A stretch of 64,000 nt of DNA from Pristionchus mayeri (Eukaryota > Nematoda > Chromadorea > Rhabditida > Neodiplogasteridae): assembly GCA_036245805.1 (NCBI GenBank), contig BTRK01000005.1, positions 15,786,984-15,850,983 of the forward strand, read 5' to 3'. The notes under the pieces were generated by a model, which saw only the letters and a program-made list of their open reading frames with translations, was not told the origin of the DNA and made no database searches. How positions within the stretch are numbered: the stretch's first letter is position 1; each line of letters opens with the position of its first letter. Position numbers and translations under genes: made by a program. Below, in pieces: positions 35,601 through 46,100 of this stretch.

Positions 35601-37989
35601 ACACTAGAGTCGAGTGGACCAAGTAGAGTAGTGTTCCACATCTTACAAATACTTGAAATTTTTCACCAAGCATTGATCGGAGAGTGAGAGTAGTTGCAAA
35701 AAATAGTGATACACGTATGCTCACTTAATCGATCAATATTACCGTAACCCTATCAGTCGATACCGTTTCAGGCATCGAGATGAAGACGTACTGCGGGACG
35801 CCGAAATACATCGCGCCCGAGGTGCTGCTGAACGAGAACGAACCGTACACGCCAGTCGTCGATGTGTACGGTAGTTTACTGTAGTTCGATCGATGTTGAT
35901 TACGGTAGCTTTGGGCTTGGGTAGTCTAATCACCTGCCGTTATTGCCCATAATTGCTGTCAGCTTAGTTCCTTTGGCAATTCTACTGGATGTGCGCGTTA
36001 GATCCCGAACGATTTTGTGATTTTTTTCCCTTGGTTAGTGTGGGTTTCAGGAATTAAATATAGCTATTGTCAGCTTTATAACTACAATAGTTCGTCAGAT
36101 TGCGATCGTAAAGTTAAAAAATTTTCTTCGTTATTAGTTGCTAGAAAATATAAAGATTTGGTATTACTCGATCGATCCAATCGAATATTTTTTCTAACTG
36201 ATTTTTTAAACCCGTATTCTCCCTTTTCTCTTGCAGCTGGTCGCTGGGCGTGGTGCTGTTCACGGCGATCGTCGGCTATCCGCCCTTCTCGGAGGGATAC
36301 GAGGACGGAATGGAACTGACGGAGCAGATCAAGACAGGTCGGTGGGACGGGAGTGCACCGGGTGCGATTGTGCTATGGGTGATTCTCTTGAAGCCCGGTA
36401 AGACATTTCGAGTCCATTCTTAGCCCTGAATCTACTACGAATATTATTTGGACTGGTCGGGCTCTAGGAGAAGTGGGAATTGTGGCAAGAAAGAGCAGCT
36501 CATATATAACTAGCACCCGCTCTCACGCATCTTGCTTGTAAAGACCAAAACCGTGAAAGCCAGAGTAAGCAATCGATAAGAATGCACCAGAGACGATATC
36601 TTGCAGGGTTCTCATTAGTTTTAATTAAGTAATTTAATTAGTTAGATTCCCAACATCCAAAAAATAATTTGAATTGGCGCGCGTGTGCATGATCAAGGAA
36701 AAGGAGTGAGTATGGAAAAAGAGGGTAGGCGTGATCAGGGACGCGCGCCAATACGAATAGTTTCGCGGTTGTTTGGTACCTTTGATTATCCGTATTTGAC
36801 GTTAAAGTCGACGGCGGGGTTGTCGTCTGCTCACCCGCTCACGATCGACGACTGACAGAAGTCTGCAAAGACGTAGATTACGACCTCACGGTTACAGCTA
36901 AAAACACTCACGACCGGTCGAGCGATTAGAGAGTGTCTGAAATGAAGAGACAATTACCCGAATTGCGAATTTTAATTATCCCCCATCCCCTCGAAATACC
37001 ATCATCTCCAACCAAGGGAACTAGCTATCCCACCACTGCAGACGGTGGCGACGACGAAGCTGGTGGCAACTGGCTCCCACTGCGCCGCCGATCCCGACGA
37101 CATCAACAACGAGGTCGCCTGCATGAAGAGAGTCGACCACGTAAGCCACGCTCACTTTCATTGTCGGCACGCTAGGGTTGGATATCACGCTACCCCTCTC
37201 TCCTCGGCTTTCGCAATATGTGAGGTAGAGACGATTTCGATGCACAGGTCAACATCGAATTATAATAATAATTTATCTACGCCCGTGGCGCGACGAAACA
37301 GTAAGGTACATGAGTGATCAAATAGCAAGGAAATGGGAATTGACTCTCAGTAATTATTCAGTGTGAGAGAGTACGGCGATTAAGGGGTGGTTCAGTAATC
37401 GGCGCTTGAATTGCCAACCATAGTCTGCTCGCTTTGAAAAAATGACTTTCCTGCCCTGTGGGTTAATTTTTGTTCACATGTTCAACACTTTGAGCATTAT
37501 CTCGTTAACTATATTTTTCATTTTTTAAAATAATTTTACAGTAACTACTGGTCATAATGCTCTGAGGAAGGGGAGGGGGGGGGGGCTCCTTCAAAGGAAT
37601 GAAAGATGTGTTGCTCCCCAAATTGAGTAGTGTAGATGTGCGAATTATCGATTAATGATTGATTTTCTCAGGTTCGTGAGAAGACTGAGAAGCGAAGTGT
37701 GCCGGTGTATGGCGAGAATCGATTCGCGAGGGAGAGAGCAGACTCACAGGAGTTGCTGGGTAGGCCATTCTGATTACTGTTGACGGTATACGGTATCCCC
37801 TGGTTGATCATTTTACAGTTTCTATCATGTTGATCTTCCAATATTTCTATTTTCCTCTCGCTTCCAGACTCTTCTCGCCCCTCTTCCCGCGCTGCTTCTG
37901 AAGCCTCGGACCTCGATCGTCCGACGAGAATTCCCTCGTCGAGATCGAGAAAGGGACAGCGATACAACCCCCCATCGGCCAGAAAATAG
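29682..37989 (+). CDS. CHK2-like FHA-domain Ser/Thr kinase, frame-broken
   Basis: CHK2 kinases act in the DNA-damage and meiotic checkpoint. Exons in order: 29682-29777, 29859-29917, 30039-about 30138, 30472-30533, 30774-30840, 31164-31253, 31628-31673, 32038-32141, 32279-32329, 33273-33374, 33635-33710, 34136-34236, 34782-34872, 34937-34973, 35772-35865, 36237-36337, 37672-37759, 37868-37989. Visible parts are SQ/TQ sites (GDSQPATQPALSSQE), an FHA domain (SIVIGRADDD, STLSRRHFSL, DLSSNGTFVN), the glycine loop GTGGYGK, VAIK, the alpha-C Glu in NNEVACMKRVDH, DFG, APE and DVWSLGV. Oddities: exon 30774 fits the FHA only if its first T is dropped. Exon 34782 has a duplicated CTGC that shifts the frame before HGDIKPEN, where HRD is also changed to HGD. 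The end of the C-lobe (subdomains X-XI) is missing between 36337 and 37672. The tail is Ser/Arg-rich. It is either a recent pseudogene or badly assembled. Confidence 0.85.
35067..35566. mobile_element. hAT-type MITE in a kinase intron
   Basis: The ends CAGGGTTGGG and CCCAACCCTG are inverted repeats of the typical hAT form. ATTGGGAG stands on both sides (35059-35066 and 35567-35574), an exact 8 bp target duplication. The interior is made of repeated TTTTACGG units in both orientations. It is intronic, between the DFG and APE exons. Confidence 0.9.
37042..37140 (+). pseudogene. Duplicate of the kinase alpha-C exon
   Basis: It reads TVATTKLVATGSHCAADPDD then INNEVACMKRVDH, closely matching exon 33273-33374 but one Asp shorter, with intact CAG acceptor and GTAAGC donor. 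It lies downstream of exons for later kinase subdomains, so splicing it in would place a second alpha-C segment after the activation-loop region. It is probably non-functional. Confidence 0.8.
37256..37370. repeat. Dispersed repeat (also 55838-55945)
   Basis: The two copies share TCTACGCCC or TGTACGCCC, GGCGCGA-GAAAC, CATGAGT-AT and a GGGAATT-ACTC-GAGAGAG end. A weaker relative is near 4489-4545. It may be a SINE or MITE; ends are not defined. Confidence 0.55.
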
Positions 37990-38232
37990 TCGATTCATCG
38001 ACTACAGTACCAATCCCTCCTTGTACAGTACCCCCATAGATATCGATTGCTCCTCCCCAGTCGTGATACGTTGTCGGTACTTGTAATCCTAGGAGTCTTT
38101 TACACTAGATAATACTATAAACAATGTAAATGTGATTTGTTGTGAAGGAGTAATTTGTTGAAACTCAATTGAGAATACCTTCTGAAAGAGGATACGCTGA
38201 TCAGAAAATTGCAAGTTTCAGGGCAAGCAGCC

Positions 38233-41200
38233 ATGAAGAACGAGCTAGAGAGACTCTATAACGTCAGTTTCCCTTTTTAGTCGTTTTCGTGTTGCGTTAG
38301 TTCTCAGGGAAAAGGGGATGGAAATGGAAAAAGGGTGTTATTTCTCAAAGTGCCTTTTCCGGAAAAAGCTCGAGATTTGAATTCCCGCAATTTCCGTATC
38401 TCGGTTCCCAGTCGAGCTATCGACTTCAAACTCGGGTAATAAGATTTTTTGGCCATTTTAACCCTAAAAGTCGCATTTAAAGTCTTTAGCTCCACTGGGA
38501 ACCGAGATACGGGAATTGCGGGAATTCAAATCTCGAGCCTTTTCCAGGAATAGGCAGGAAAAGGCCGGGTGAGAACTAACACCCTTTTTCCATTTCCATC
38601 CGCTTTTTCCTGAGAACTAACAGGGCATTAGTTTGCAGAGCGTTAGCATATGTGTACTCTGAAAATGTAGGGTAATATAACAGTAAGCATTCTTCTGAAA
38701 AAGTAAACTACTTCGAGTACTGAGGTAAATTACTTTTTCAAGGTAGGGTTTGAGCAATCTAACAAGTAACTTACTTTTTCTGGACCGATTTTTCGCGCAA
38801 AAAAAGTAAGTTACTCATCACTTTCAGTCATTTGCCTGCTACTTACTTTTTCACTACAACATTGTTACTCAATTAAAAAGTGGTAATTGAGGCAACTTAC
38901 AGCAATACTCGAAGTAGTTTACTTTTTATACTTACTGTAATATTACCCTATAAAACCAGAGTATATTCCAAAAATAGCTTTGAATCGTATATATGAATGA
39001 ATTTTTGCAGCTGAAAGTGCAGGAGAGCGAGGACTCGGTGCTCACTTCCGAGCAGCAGCTGGGCAGACTGCTGGGACCCGGATCGGTCTACCTCAACCTC
39101 AACCCATTCGAGGTGCGCTTTTCCCCTTTCGATAATGGTGGATAGTTGACCAACGCCCAGATGGAATTTGGAAGCTGTAATAACAGATTTTAAAGTATCG
39201 AATTTGTGCAACCCAAAATTGATTTTATGAATTGTTATCATGGCTTGGCGCGATTGGGAAGCGTGACGGAATGGTAGTGTACCATTGAAATAATATCGGA
39301 TCTATTATTTAGACTACTGTAAGTCTTAGTATACTGTAATATCGATTGCTCAGGTACTGCAAATCTCGATCGACATGGATCTGGAGGCGGCGAAGGAGAA
39401 GTACGAGAAGCTCTCGTTGCTCATCCATCCTGACAAGAATCCCGACGACAGAGAGAGGGCGGACAAGTCATGCGACAGTGAGTGTCGAATTAGATGCTAA
39501 ATAATTAAATCGATGCTTCTAGTTAGTCGCTTTTGACCATTTAATTATTTTAAAAAATGATAATGCGGTTTAAAATGGAGCAAACCCTGCTTGCAATTGA
39601 ATGAAATGTCATACTACCATCGCAAAGAAGGCGAATCCAAAATTTACTCCTTTTCATGCTTTACTCGCGTTGCGCTTATGACATTTAAATGCATTAATTA
39701 GTTCGCAAATAATTTATCACGGATCTCCTGTAAAAATGTAGGAAAAAGAGACCATTTTACGACAGAAAAAAAATTGTTGCCTCAGATTCGGCTGGAACTG
39801 TTAGGATAGGATATATTGAAGCCCAAGAGAACGATTATTCCTTTCGTTTTGCGAAATTTGCATGTTTATGGGTAGCAATGACCTACCACTAAAAAATTGC
39901 TGTATTTCGGTCAGTTTTTGACGTACAGCGAGCAGATTTTTTTCCAATCGATGCGAAATAGAATGATCTACAAATTACTCAATTAAGTGTATGGTCTATA
40001 ACATCATCTTCCATGTGTAATTGTGAAAAATCATATTTAATTCGAATTATCTCAATACTTTCCTCTAAAGGGTACGATTTTTATTGCAGAATCTGATTCT
40101 CCATGGTCGAATTAAGGTACTCATGTAGTTTATTGGACACAACTCTGTCCCCCCAATACCGATCCTCAGTAGGGAGAATCCGAACATTGCCCATTTTTTG
40201 ATAAAAACACTCTTTGGGACGTATATCTTTTGTCGCATATGCAAATGTAAAAAATAAGACCACTTTTAAATAGCTCTTGAAAAGATCTCCAATAATGACT
40301 AAGGGGTCGAAAGCGTCAAAATTGACCGGTTTTGAGAAAACGGGCAAAAACGTGGAAAATAGAATCATAGTGGAGTTGCACCATTTCTCATCCCGATTTT
40401 TTACTATATTAGTTTCGTCCCCTTAGTCATTATTGGAGACCTTTTCAAAAGCTATTTAAAAGTGGTCTCATTTTGTACATTTGTATATGTGACAAAAGAG
40501 ATACGTCCCAAAGAGTGTTTTTATCAAAAAATGGGCAATGTTCGGGTTCTCCCTACTGAGGATCGGTATTGGGGGGACAGAGTTGTGTCCAATAAACTAC
40601 ATGAGTACCTTAATTCGACCATGGAGAATCAGATTCTGCAATAAAAATCGTACCCTTTAGAGGAAAGTATTGAGATAATTCGAATTAAATGTGATTTTTC
40701 ACAATTACGCATGGAAGATGATGTTATAGACCATACACTTAATTGAGTAATTTGTAGATCATTCTATTTCGCATCGATTGGAAAAAAATCTGCTCGCTGT
40801 ACGTCAAAAACTGACCGAAATACAGCAATTTTTTAGTGGTAGGTCATTGCTACCCATAAACATGCAAATTTCGCAAAACGAAAGGAATAATCGTTCTCTT
40901 GGGCTTCAATATATCCTATCCTAACAGTTCCAGCCGAATCTGAGGCAACAATTTTTTTCTGTCGCTCGGGTTCCTGCATTTTTACAGGAGATCCGTGTTA
41001 TGTGAGGAAGATGCACTTCTCACTATAATATTTACCCTCATTTCAGTCGTGAAGAAGGCAGTGGCGATCGTGGAGGATCCGGCGCAGTTGGCCAAGGCCA
41101 AGGACTGCTACAGGGAGGCCAGACTCGCCCGCATGGTCAGTCGAATTCAGTCTGCGATAACATTATATTATGACGGGTATTCCTAGTTCATTGTGATTGT

Positions 41201-43140
41201 GTGTTAAATGGTAAAAACGACATCCTAAAACTTCGGATAGTTCCTTTATCTTTGGGAAGTATTACTTGGGATAGTATGTAAAGCTTATATAACACACTAT
41301 CTGAAAGAATCGAAATAGACTTGGCACAGACCGAAAATTCGAATTTCTACTAACAGGTCGGCCACGACGAGGCAAACCGATGAGCATCGCCAGAATTTGG
41401 ATCCGCATCCGCGGGATCGCGGGCGCGGATTTTGAAAAATAAATTACTGTAGCCTCGGAATTTTTAAATCGCCTCCTATCACTGCGGCGGTAGGGGCGCT
41501 GCATTCCTTGACAAATTCTAATGCAAGACTTTTTTACTCCGGGGAGTTTTTCGATCGGATTCCATCTAACGCCGGAAATCAATTATTCAACTTTTATTTC
41601 GGACATTCATGGAATTCCCCAGAATTTTTTCAAGAACTCAGAGAAATATTATTGCCGGAAAATCGATTTTAGACTATGTTACACCAATTGGGAAAAGTCC
41701 AACTTTTGCACTAACTTACCGTGACCCAAAAAGTACATCATAAGTCCTTCAAAATTCGATTGAACTGACTTCAGAGAAATTTTATATCGCGCCTCTCTAC
41801 TGAAAGATGTATCGCCTCAAGCAGAAGCTGTATCAACAATAATATTTCTCTGAGTTCTTGAAAAATTTCTGGGGAATTGCATGCATGTCCGAAATGAAAG
41901 TTGAATTATCGATTTCCGACGTTAACTGGAATACGATCGAAAAACTCCCCGGAGTAAAAAAACCCCTACCGCCGCAGTGATAGGAGACGATTTAAAAATT
42001 TGGAGGGTACAGTAGTTTATTTTTCAAAATCCACACCCGCGATCACGCGGATGCGGATCCCAACTCTGGCGATGCTCATCGGTTTGCCTCGTCGTGGCCG
42101 TCCTATTGGTGAAGATAGTAGGAATTCGAATTTTCGGTCTGTTCCAAGTCGCTGATTAAATATGTTAATTTTCGCAGATAGTCTGTTATACAACTTGTTC
42201 ACGAGGGTGATTCGTGTTACAGCATTGTTATTTCCAATCGGGTTGGCTTTAGTATTTTGCTGGATTCAAAGGGTTTGTGTACAACTACCAAATATGATGT
42301 ACTGCTTCTAGCAATCATGAAATATACATTACAGCTTCCGGAAGATGATCGAGGATCGATTGATTGGAATGAGCCATCGCTCAAAAAAGTGAGAAAGACA
42401 TGTATTTTTTTACTTTTGTCTTTCCTCTTTCTAATGTTAATCGGAATTTGCAATTGCAAATAGACATCACTGACTGGTTCTATATTAGTCAAATGCTTAA
42501 AAATATGATAATGAGAGAATTTTGAAGTCTTGTCAGCAGTCCGGCCTTGGTTACTTTCCATAAAATATTTATAAACCGAGTGAATAGTCTACAGTAGTAG
42601 ACTAATCAGTATCTACCGTGCTCTATTCAGGCCCTCTGGGTGGAAGTGATGCTGAAGTTCTCCGAAGTCGCGGAGCGAGTGGTGGCCCGTCGAAGAGCCG
42701 ATGAGTGGAAGTAAGAGAATTACTGTAGATTATTGTTTTATATATACATTCGGTAGCCTGAAGAAACGAACTCCTCTTTAGATGCATTCTCTTTCGCATG
42801 TAGCGCTCTTATGTTTTCTTGTACTAATTGTATAAACCAAGTGGTCTATTTCCCACAGTCAACTTTTTATTTTAAGTATATTAAGAATTCATTTATCGTA
42901 AAAAACTAGTGTTCTAATGGTTATCGTACCATGTTAAAATACGCTTTTTAAAACTGAAAGCACCCTGTCCACGACAGTTCTCTCGTTATGACTTCAGTGC
43001 TTTACTTAGATCATTCTATTTGCAGGAGGGAGAGATGCGAGATTCTCAAGTGGGTCGCCAAGGTCCTCATGGGTCTCTTCCTCGGCCAGTCTCTCTCTCT
43101 CTTCCTCTTCTTCTCCCCCCATCTCTCCCACTCTTCTCTT
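38233..43140 (+). CDS. DNAJC8-like J-domain protein, with hydrophobic C-terminal exon
   Basis: Exons 38233-38262, 39011-39112, 39354-39477, 41047-41135, 42631-42710 and 43026-43140 chain in phase to 180 codons. DSVLTSEQQLGRLLGPGSVY then LNLNPFEVLQI matches the N-terminus of DNAJC8, a spliceosome-associated J protein. The J domain has helix II, LLIHPDKNPDD with HPD at residues 69-71, and helix III. ALWVEVMLKFSEVAERVVA matches the helical segment after the J domain. J domains stimulate Hsp70 ATPase. Instead of the usual charged tail ending in a DSWR motif, the last in-phase exon reads KRERCEILKWVAKVLMGLFL and GQSLSLFLFF, a hydrophobic stretch. Introns hold four inverted-repeat elements. The join to later exons is uncertain. 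Confidence 0.78.
38296..38621. mobile_element. 326 bp palindromic MITE in J-protein intron 1
   Basis: The ends GTTAGTTCTCAGG and CCTGAGAACTAAC lead into arms of about 130 bp, including GGAAATGGAAAAAGGGTGTT and GAATTCCCGCAATTTCCGTA with their inverses. The target duplication is unclear. Confidence 0.85.
38670..38948. mobile_element. 279 bp MITE with TA target duplication in J-protein intron 1
   Basis: The ends GGGTAATATAACAGTAAG and CTTACTGTAATATTACCC are flanked by TA. The interior is rich in AAGTAACTTACTTTTT-type segments in both directions. Confidence 0.82.
39718..40999. mobile_element. 1.28 kb palindromic element in J-protein intron 3
   Basis: Arms of about 580 bp start ATCACGGATCTCCTG and end CAGGAGATCCGTG, are nearly identical in inverse orientation and turn near 40350. 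TTAT flanks both ends and may be the target duplication. The 60-95 codon frames sharing RPKECFYQKMGNVR are mirror products of the two arms. Confidence 0.9.
41281..42198. mobile_element. 0.9 kb palindromic element in J-protein intron 4
   Basis: Left arm blocks (GACCGAAAATTCGAATT, GGCCACGACGAGGCAAACC, TTTTTACTCCGGGGAGTTTT) have inverse partners at 42120-42150, 42085-42105 and 41935-41960. The arms are more diverged than those of the preceding element. The ends are approximate. Confidence 0.82.
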
Positions 43141-46100
43141 GTGAGTTCGATTGCGTCTAATTTAGCATTTTTGCATCTCTTTGTGGCCTGCATTTCCTCC
43201 CTATATCGCCACTAGACTGATGCGAAACGATGCATCTTATGAAATATTGAGTCCAATTATGAAGAATACCCTATTGTGTTTGAACTGTTACCGTCATTAA
43301 TTGAGGAGAAACTATGGGAGTGTGGCATTTGCAAGTCGACATAGCTCGTTTCAAACTAACTCTAGGTCTTGGGGAAATACATCATTCGAATCATAATTGC
43401 AAGATGTGTCCGACTTTCCTACTTAAAAAAAATGATCGTCACTTCTTGATGGTCATGTCGCCCATCAAATTCTAAAGTGATTGTAGAGAAGAGGAGGATG
43501 TTGCATATTGCATATTGCCCCTACTTTAGTGCAACATAGATGATATTTTTGCCTATTGGCTCTACTATCCCCACGCGTTCTCGTTAATTATTAATGTTGT
43601 AAACTTGTGTACACTTATGGAGTGGAGAGTTTATCGAAGATTAAATAGAAGAATACTAAACCGCAACGCCCGGCGAGAAGTAAAACAAGAAGTGACGAAA
43701 ATATAGGGAACATCGCGGGGCGTCTGAAATAGAGAGTGCATGGTGTGCGGCGAGGTTTGATAGGATAATATACGGATGGGTTTGACGGGTCCGTTTTATA
43801 ACTTAGGGTCCTACATAGCACGATATGAAGTAGGGCATATCTGAACATCCACGATGACCAAGTAGTATCGTCCATTCATCGGTCCAGCGAAATCCATGTG
43901 GATTCGCTCCATTGGCTTCTTCGTTTCTCGCCAAGTCAAAGGGTTCACTTTGCCCGGGTTCTTTGCAGCGCTTGCGCAACCTTCACAACATCTCACAAGG
44001 CTCTCGACACTCTCATCGATTCCAGGCCAGTGCACATGGGAACGCGCGAGCGACTTCATGCGAACAATACCGGAATGCCCTCTGTGCAGTTCCTTCAGGA
44101 CTGCCTCTCGGAGCCTTGCAGGGATGATTACTGGATCTGCCATCATGAGACATCCACTGACAGACGAGATCTCTCTTCTGGTAGTATGGTAGCACCGGCT
44201 TGTCCCTCGGAGGCTTCACTGGCCACCCTTCATTCAGGTACTTCTTAATCATTTGAAGGTAGGAGTCCTTCGCGGTGGTCTCCCTGATGTCTCGTACGAT
44301 GACGTTCGTAGCCATCACTCCCTTGTGTAGAATCTCTTCTATGTCCTCTTCGATTGATACATGGGCAATCACAACATCCTCATCCTCTCGAGTATACTAT
44401 CGTATCAGACGGGAAAGCATATCTGCCTTTCCGAAACTGTTCGCGTTCACGTACTCGATCTCGAAGTTGTAATTCAGAATTAACAATGCCCATGTCTGCA
44501 GTCGATTTACAGAATTAACTGGTATTACATTCTTTCCACCGAAAAGCGACAGCAACTGTCGATGATTAGTCCTACGAAGGAACTTCCTTCCGAAGATGAA
44601 CTTGTGGAACTTCTTGAGAGCGAATGTCAGCGCGAGCGCCTCCTTCTCAATCTGTGCATATTTGGCGCCGGCATAATTCTGACGCCTTGACGCATACATG
44701 ATAGGTCGCTCGGTTCCATCTTTGTGTCGATGACTGATCACAGATCCGATACCGTACTGACTCGCATCTGCCGCCACAATGATCTCTTCACGAGGGTCAT
44801 AGTGTGCAAGCACCGTTTCTGAGCTTATCGCATCCTTCATGTTATGGAATGCTTTCTGGCACTCCTCGGCCCATTTGACATCTTTTTTGAGTAGTCTATC
44901 CAACGGAACTCTGATTTCCGTCATGTTCCGAACGTATGCGCCGTAATAGTTGGCTCACGCATCTCCTTCAGTGCTTGCACCTTCTTATAGGCGATGTCCA
45001 GATTCATTCACAATGAATCCAAGGAAGTGGACTTCTGACTGTCCGAACGCACACTTCTCCGGGCGAATTGTGATTCCAGATTCGCGAATCTTCTTGTGAA
45101 CTCTCCTTAGATTCTCATCGTGCTCTTCCTTCGTCCTCCCATTCACAATGACATAATCCAAGTATGCCACTGTCGGGGGCATTCCCACCAGCATCTGGTC
45201 CATTACTAATTGGAAAATGCCTGGAGCGGGCTTCACTTCGAACGGAAATCTCCGGTACTGGTACAGTCCACGATACGCATTGATCACGAGAAGCGTCTTC
45301 GCTTCCTCGTCTACTTCAACTTGGAGGTACGCACTGAAATTGATAGTGGAGAAGACTCGACCTCCATTCAGAGAAGCAAAGATGTAGCTTGAGCGGATGA
45401 GAACTGTTTTCCAGACAGTCATTCAGACCCATTATTCTTTGCGGCTAGCAAGAATGGAGTCGCCCAATCCGAGTTCTCAACTTTCTTGATCACTCCCATC
45501 TCACAGAGTCGATCGATTTCAGCATCACAAAACTGCTGGCTGGCATGCTGCACTGGCCGCTTGTTCCTGAATACCGGCTTCGAGCCCGGTTTCACGCACA
45601 ACTTCGCTGCAGACTTGTTGTACTTGCCCAGTCCAGTCTCACAATTCACGGAGTCTCACGGACCCAAGTTGTGTAGTCTTCCGGAATTGACTCGATTTGC
45701 GCGACTACTGTATCGTTCTCGTCCTCAGAGAACGCTCTCTTCAAGTCCAGCTTGAAGAACCAATCATTGCCGACTAGTCGAATCGGTCTTGAGTTGACGT
45801 GGACCCACTCGTCACTCTCCCTTCCACAGTACTCCACATCACTGCGGAAGCGTCCGAGTACACACATGCCTTGCCCGTTGGCGCATGTGACCGCACACGA
45901 AGGAGATGAGCGTAATGTCCGATCCGGTATCGAGTTGGAATTCCACTTCCTGTCCATGATCGTGATATTCACACTGACGCAATTTCCCTCGATGAAATTA
46001 CAGTCGGCGGTTCTAACGGAGTAGTTCCGCTTCCCCGATCCTCGCTTCGGACGTTTCTCTGGATGTTGGTCCAGCACTCGTTCTCATAGTGACCCTTCTT

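Larger units (their letters stand above)
36338..37671. repeat. Block of rearranged copies of kinase-gene sequence
   Basis: Within this intron-sized stretch are an inverted copy of 32838-32869 (at 36554-36584), an inverted copy of the FHA exon region 30452-30541 (at about 36787-36880), and a direct copy of the alpha-C exon with its upstream intron (36907-37140, compare 33117-33374). A small inverted-repeat insertion with ends TTGGCGCGCG lies at 36672-36757. The expected kinase C-lobe exons are not found here. Confidence 0.75.

Noticed and set aside
40081..40644. Two similar frames sharing RPKECFYQKMGNVR
   Set aside because: They are the same sequence in the two arms of an intronic palindrome. 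No start context or homologue is recognised.
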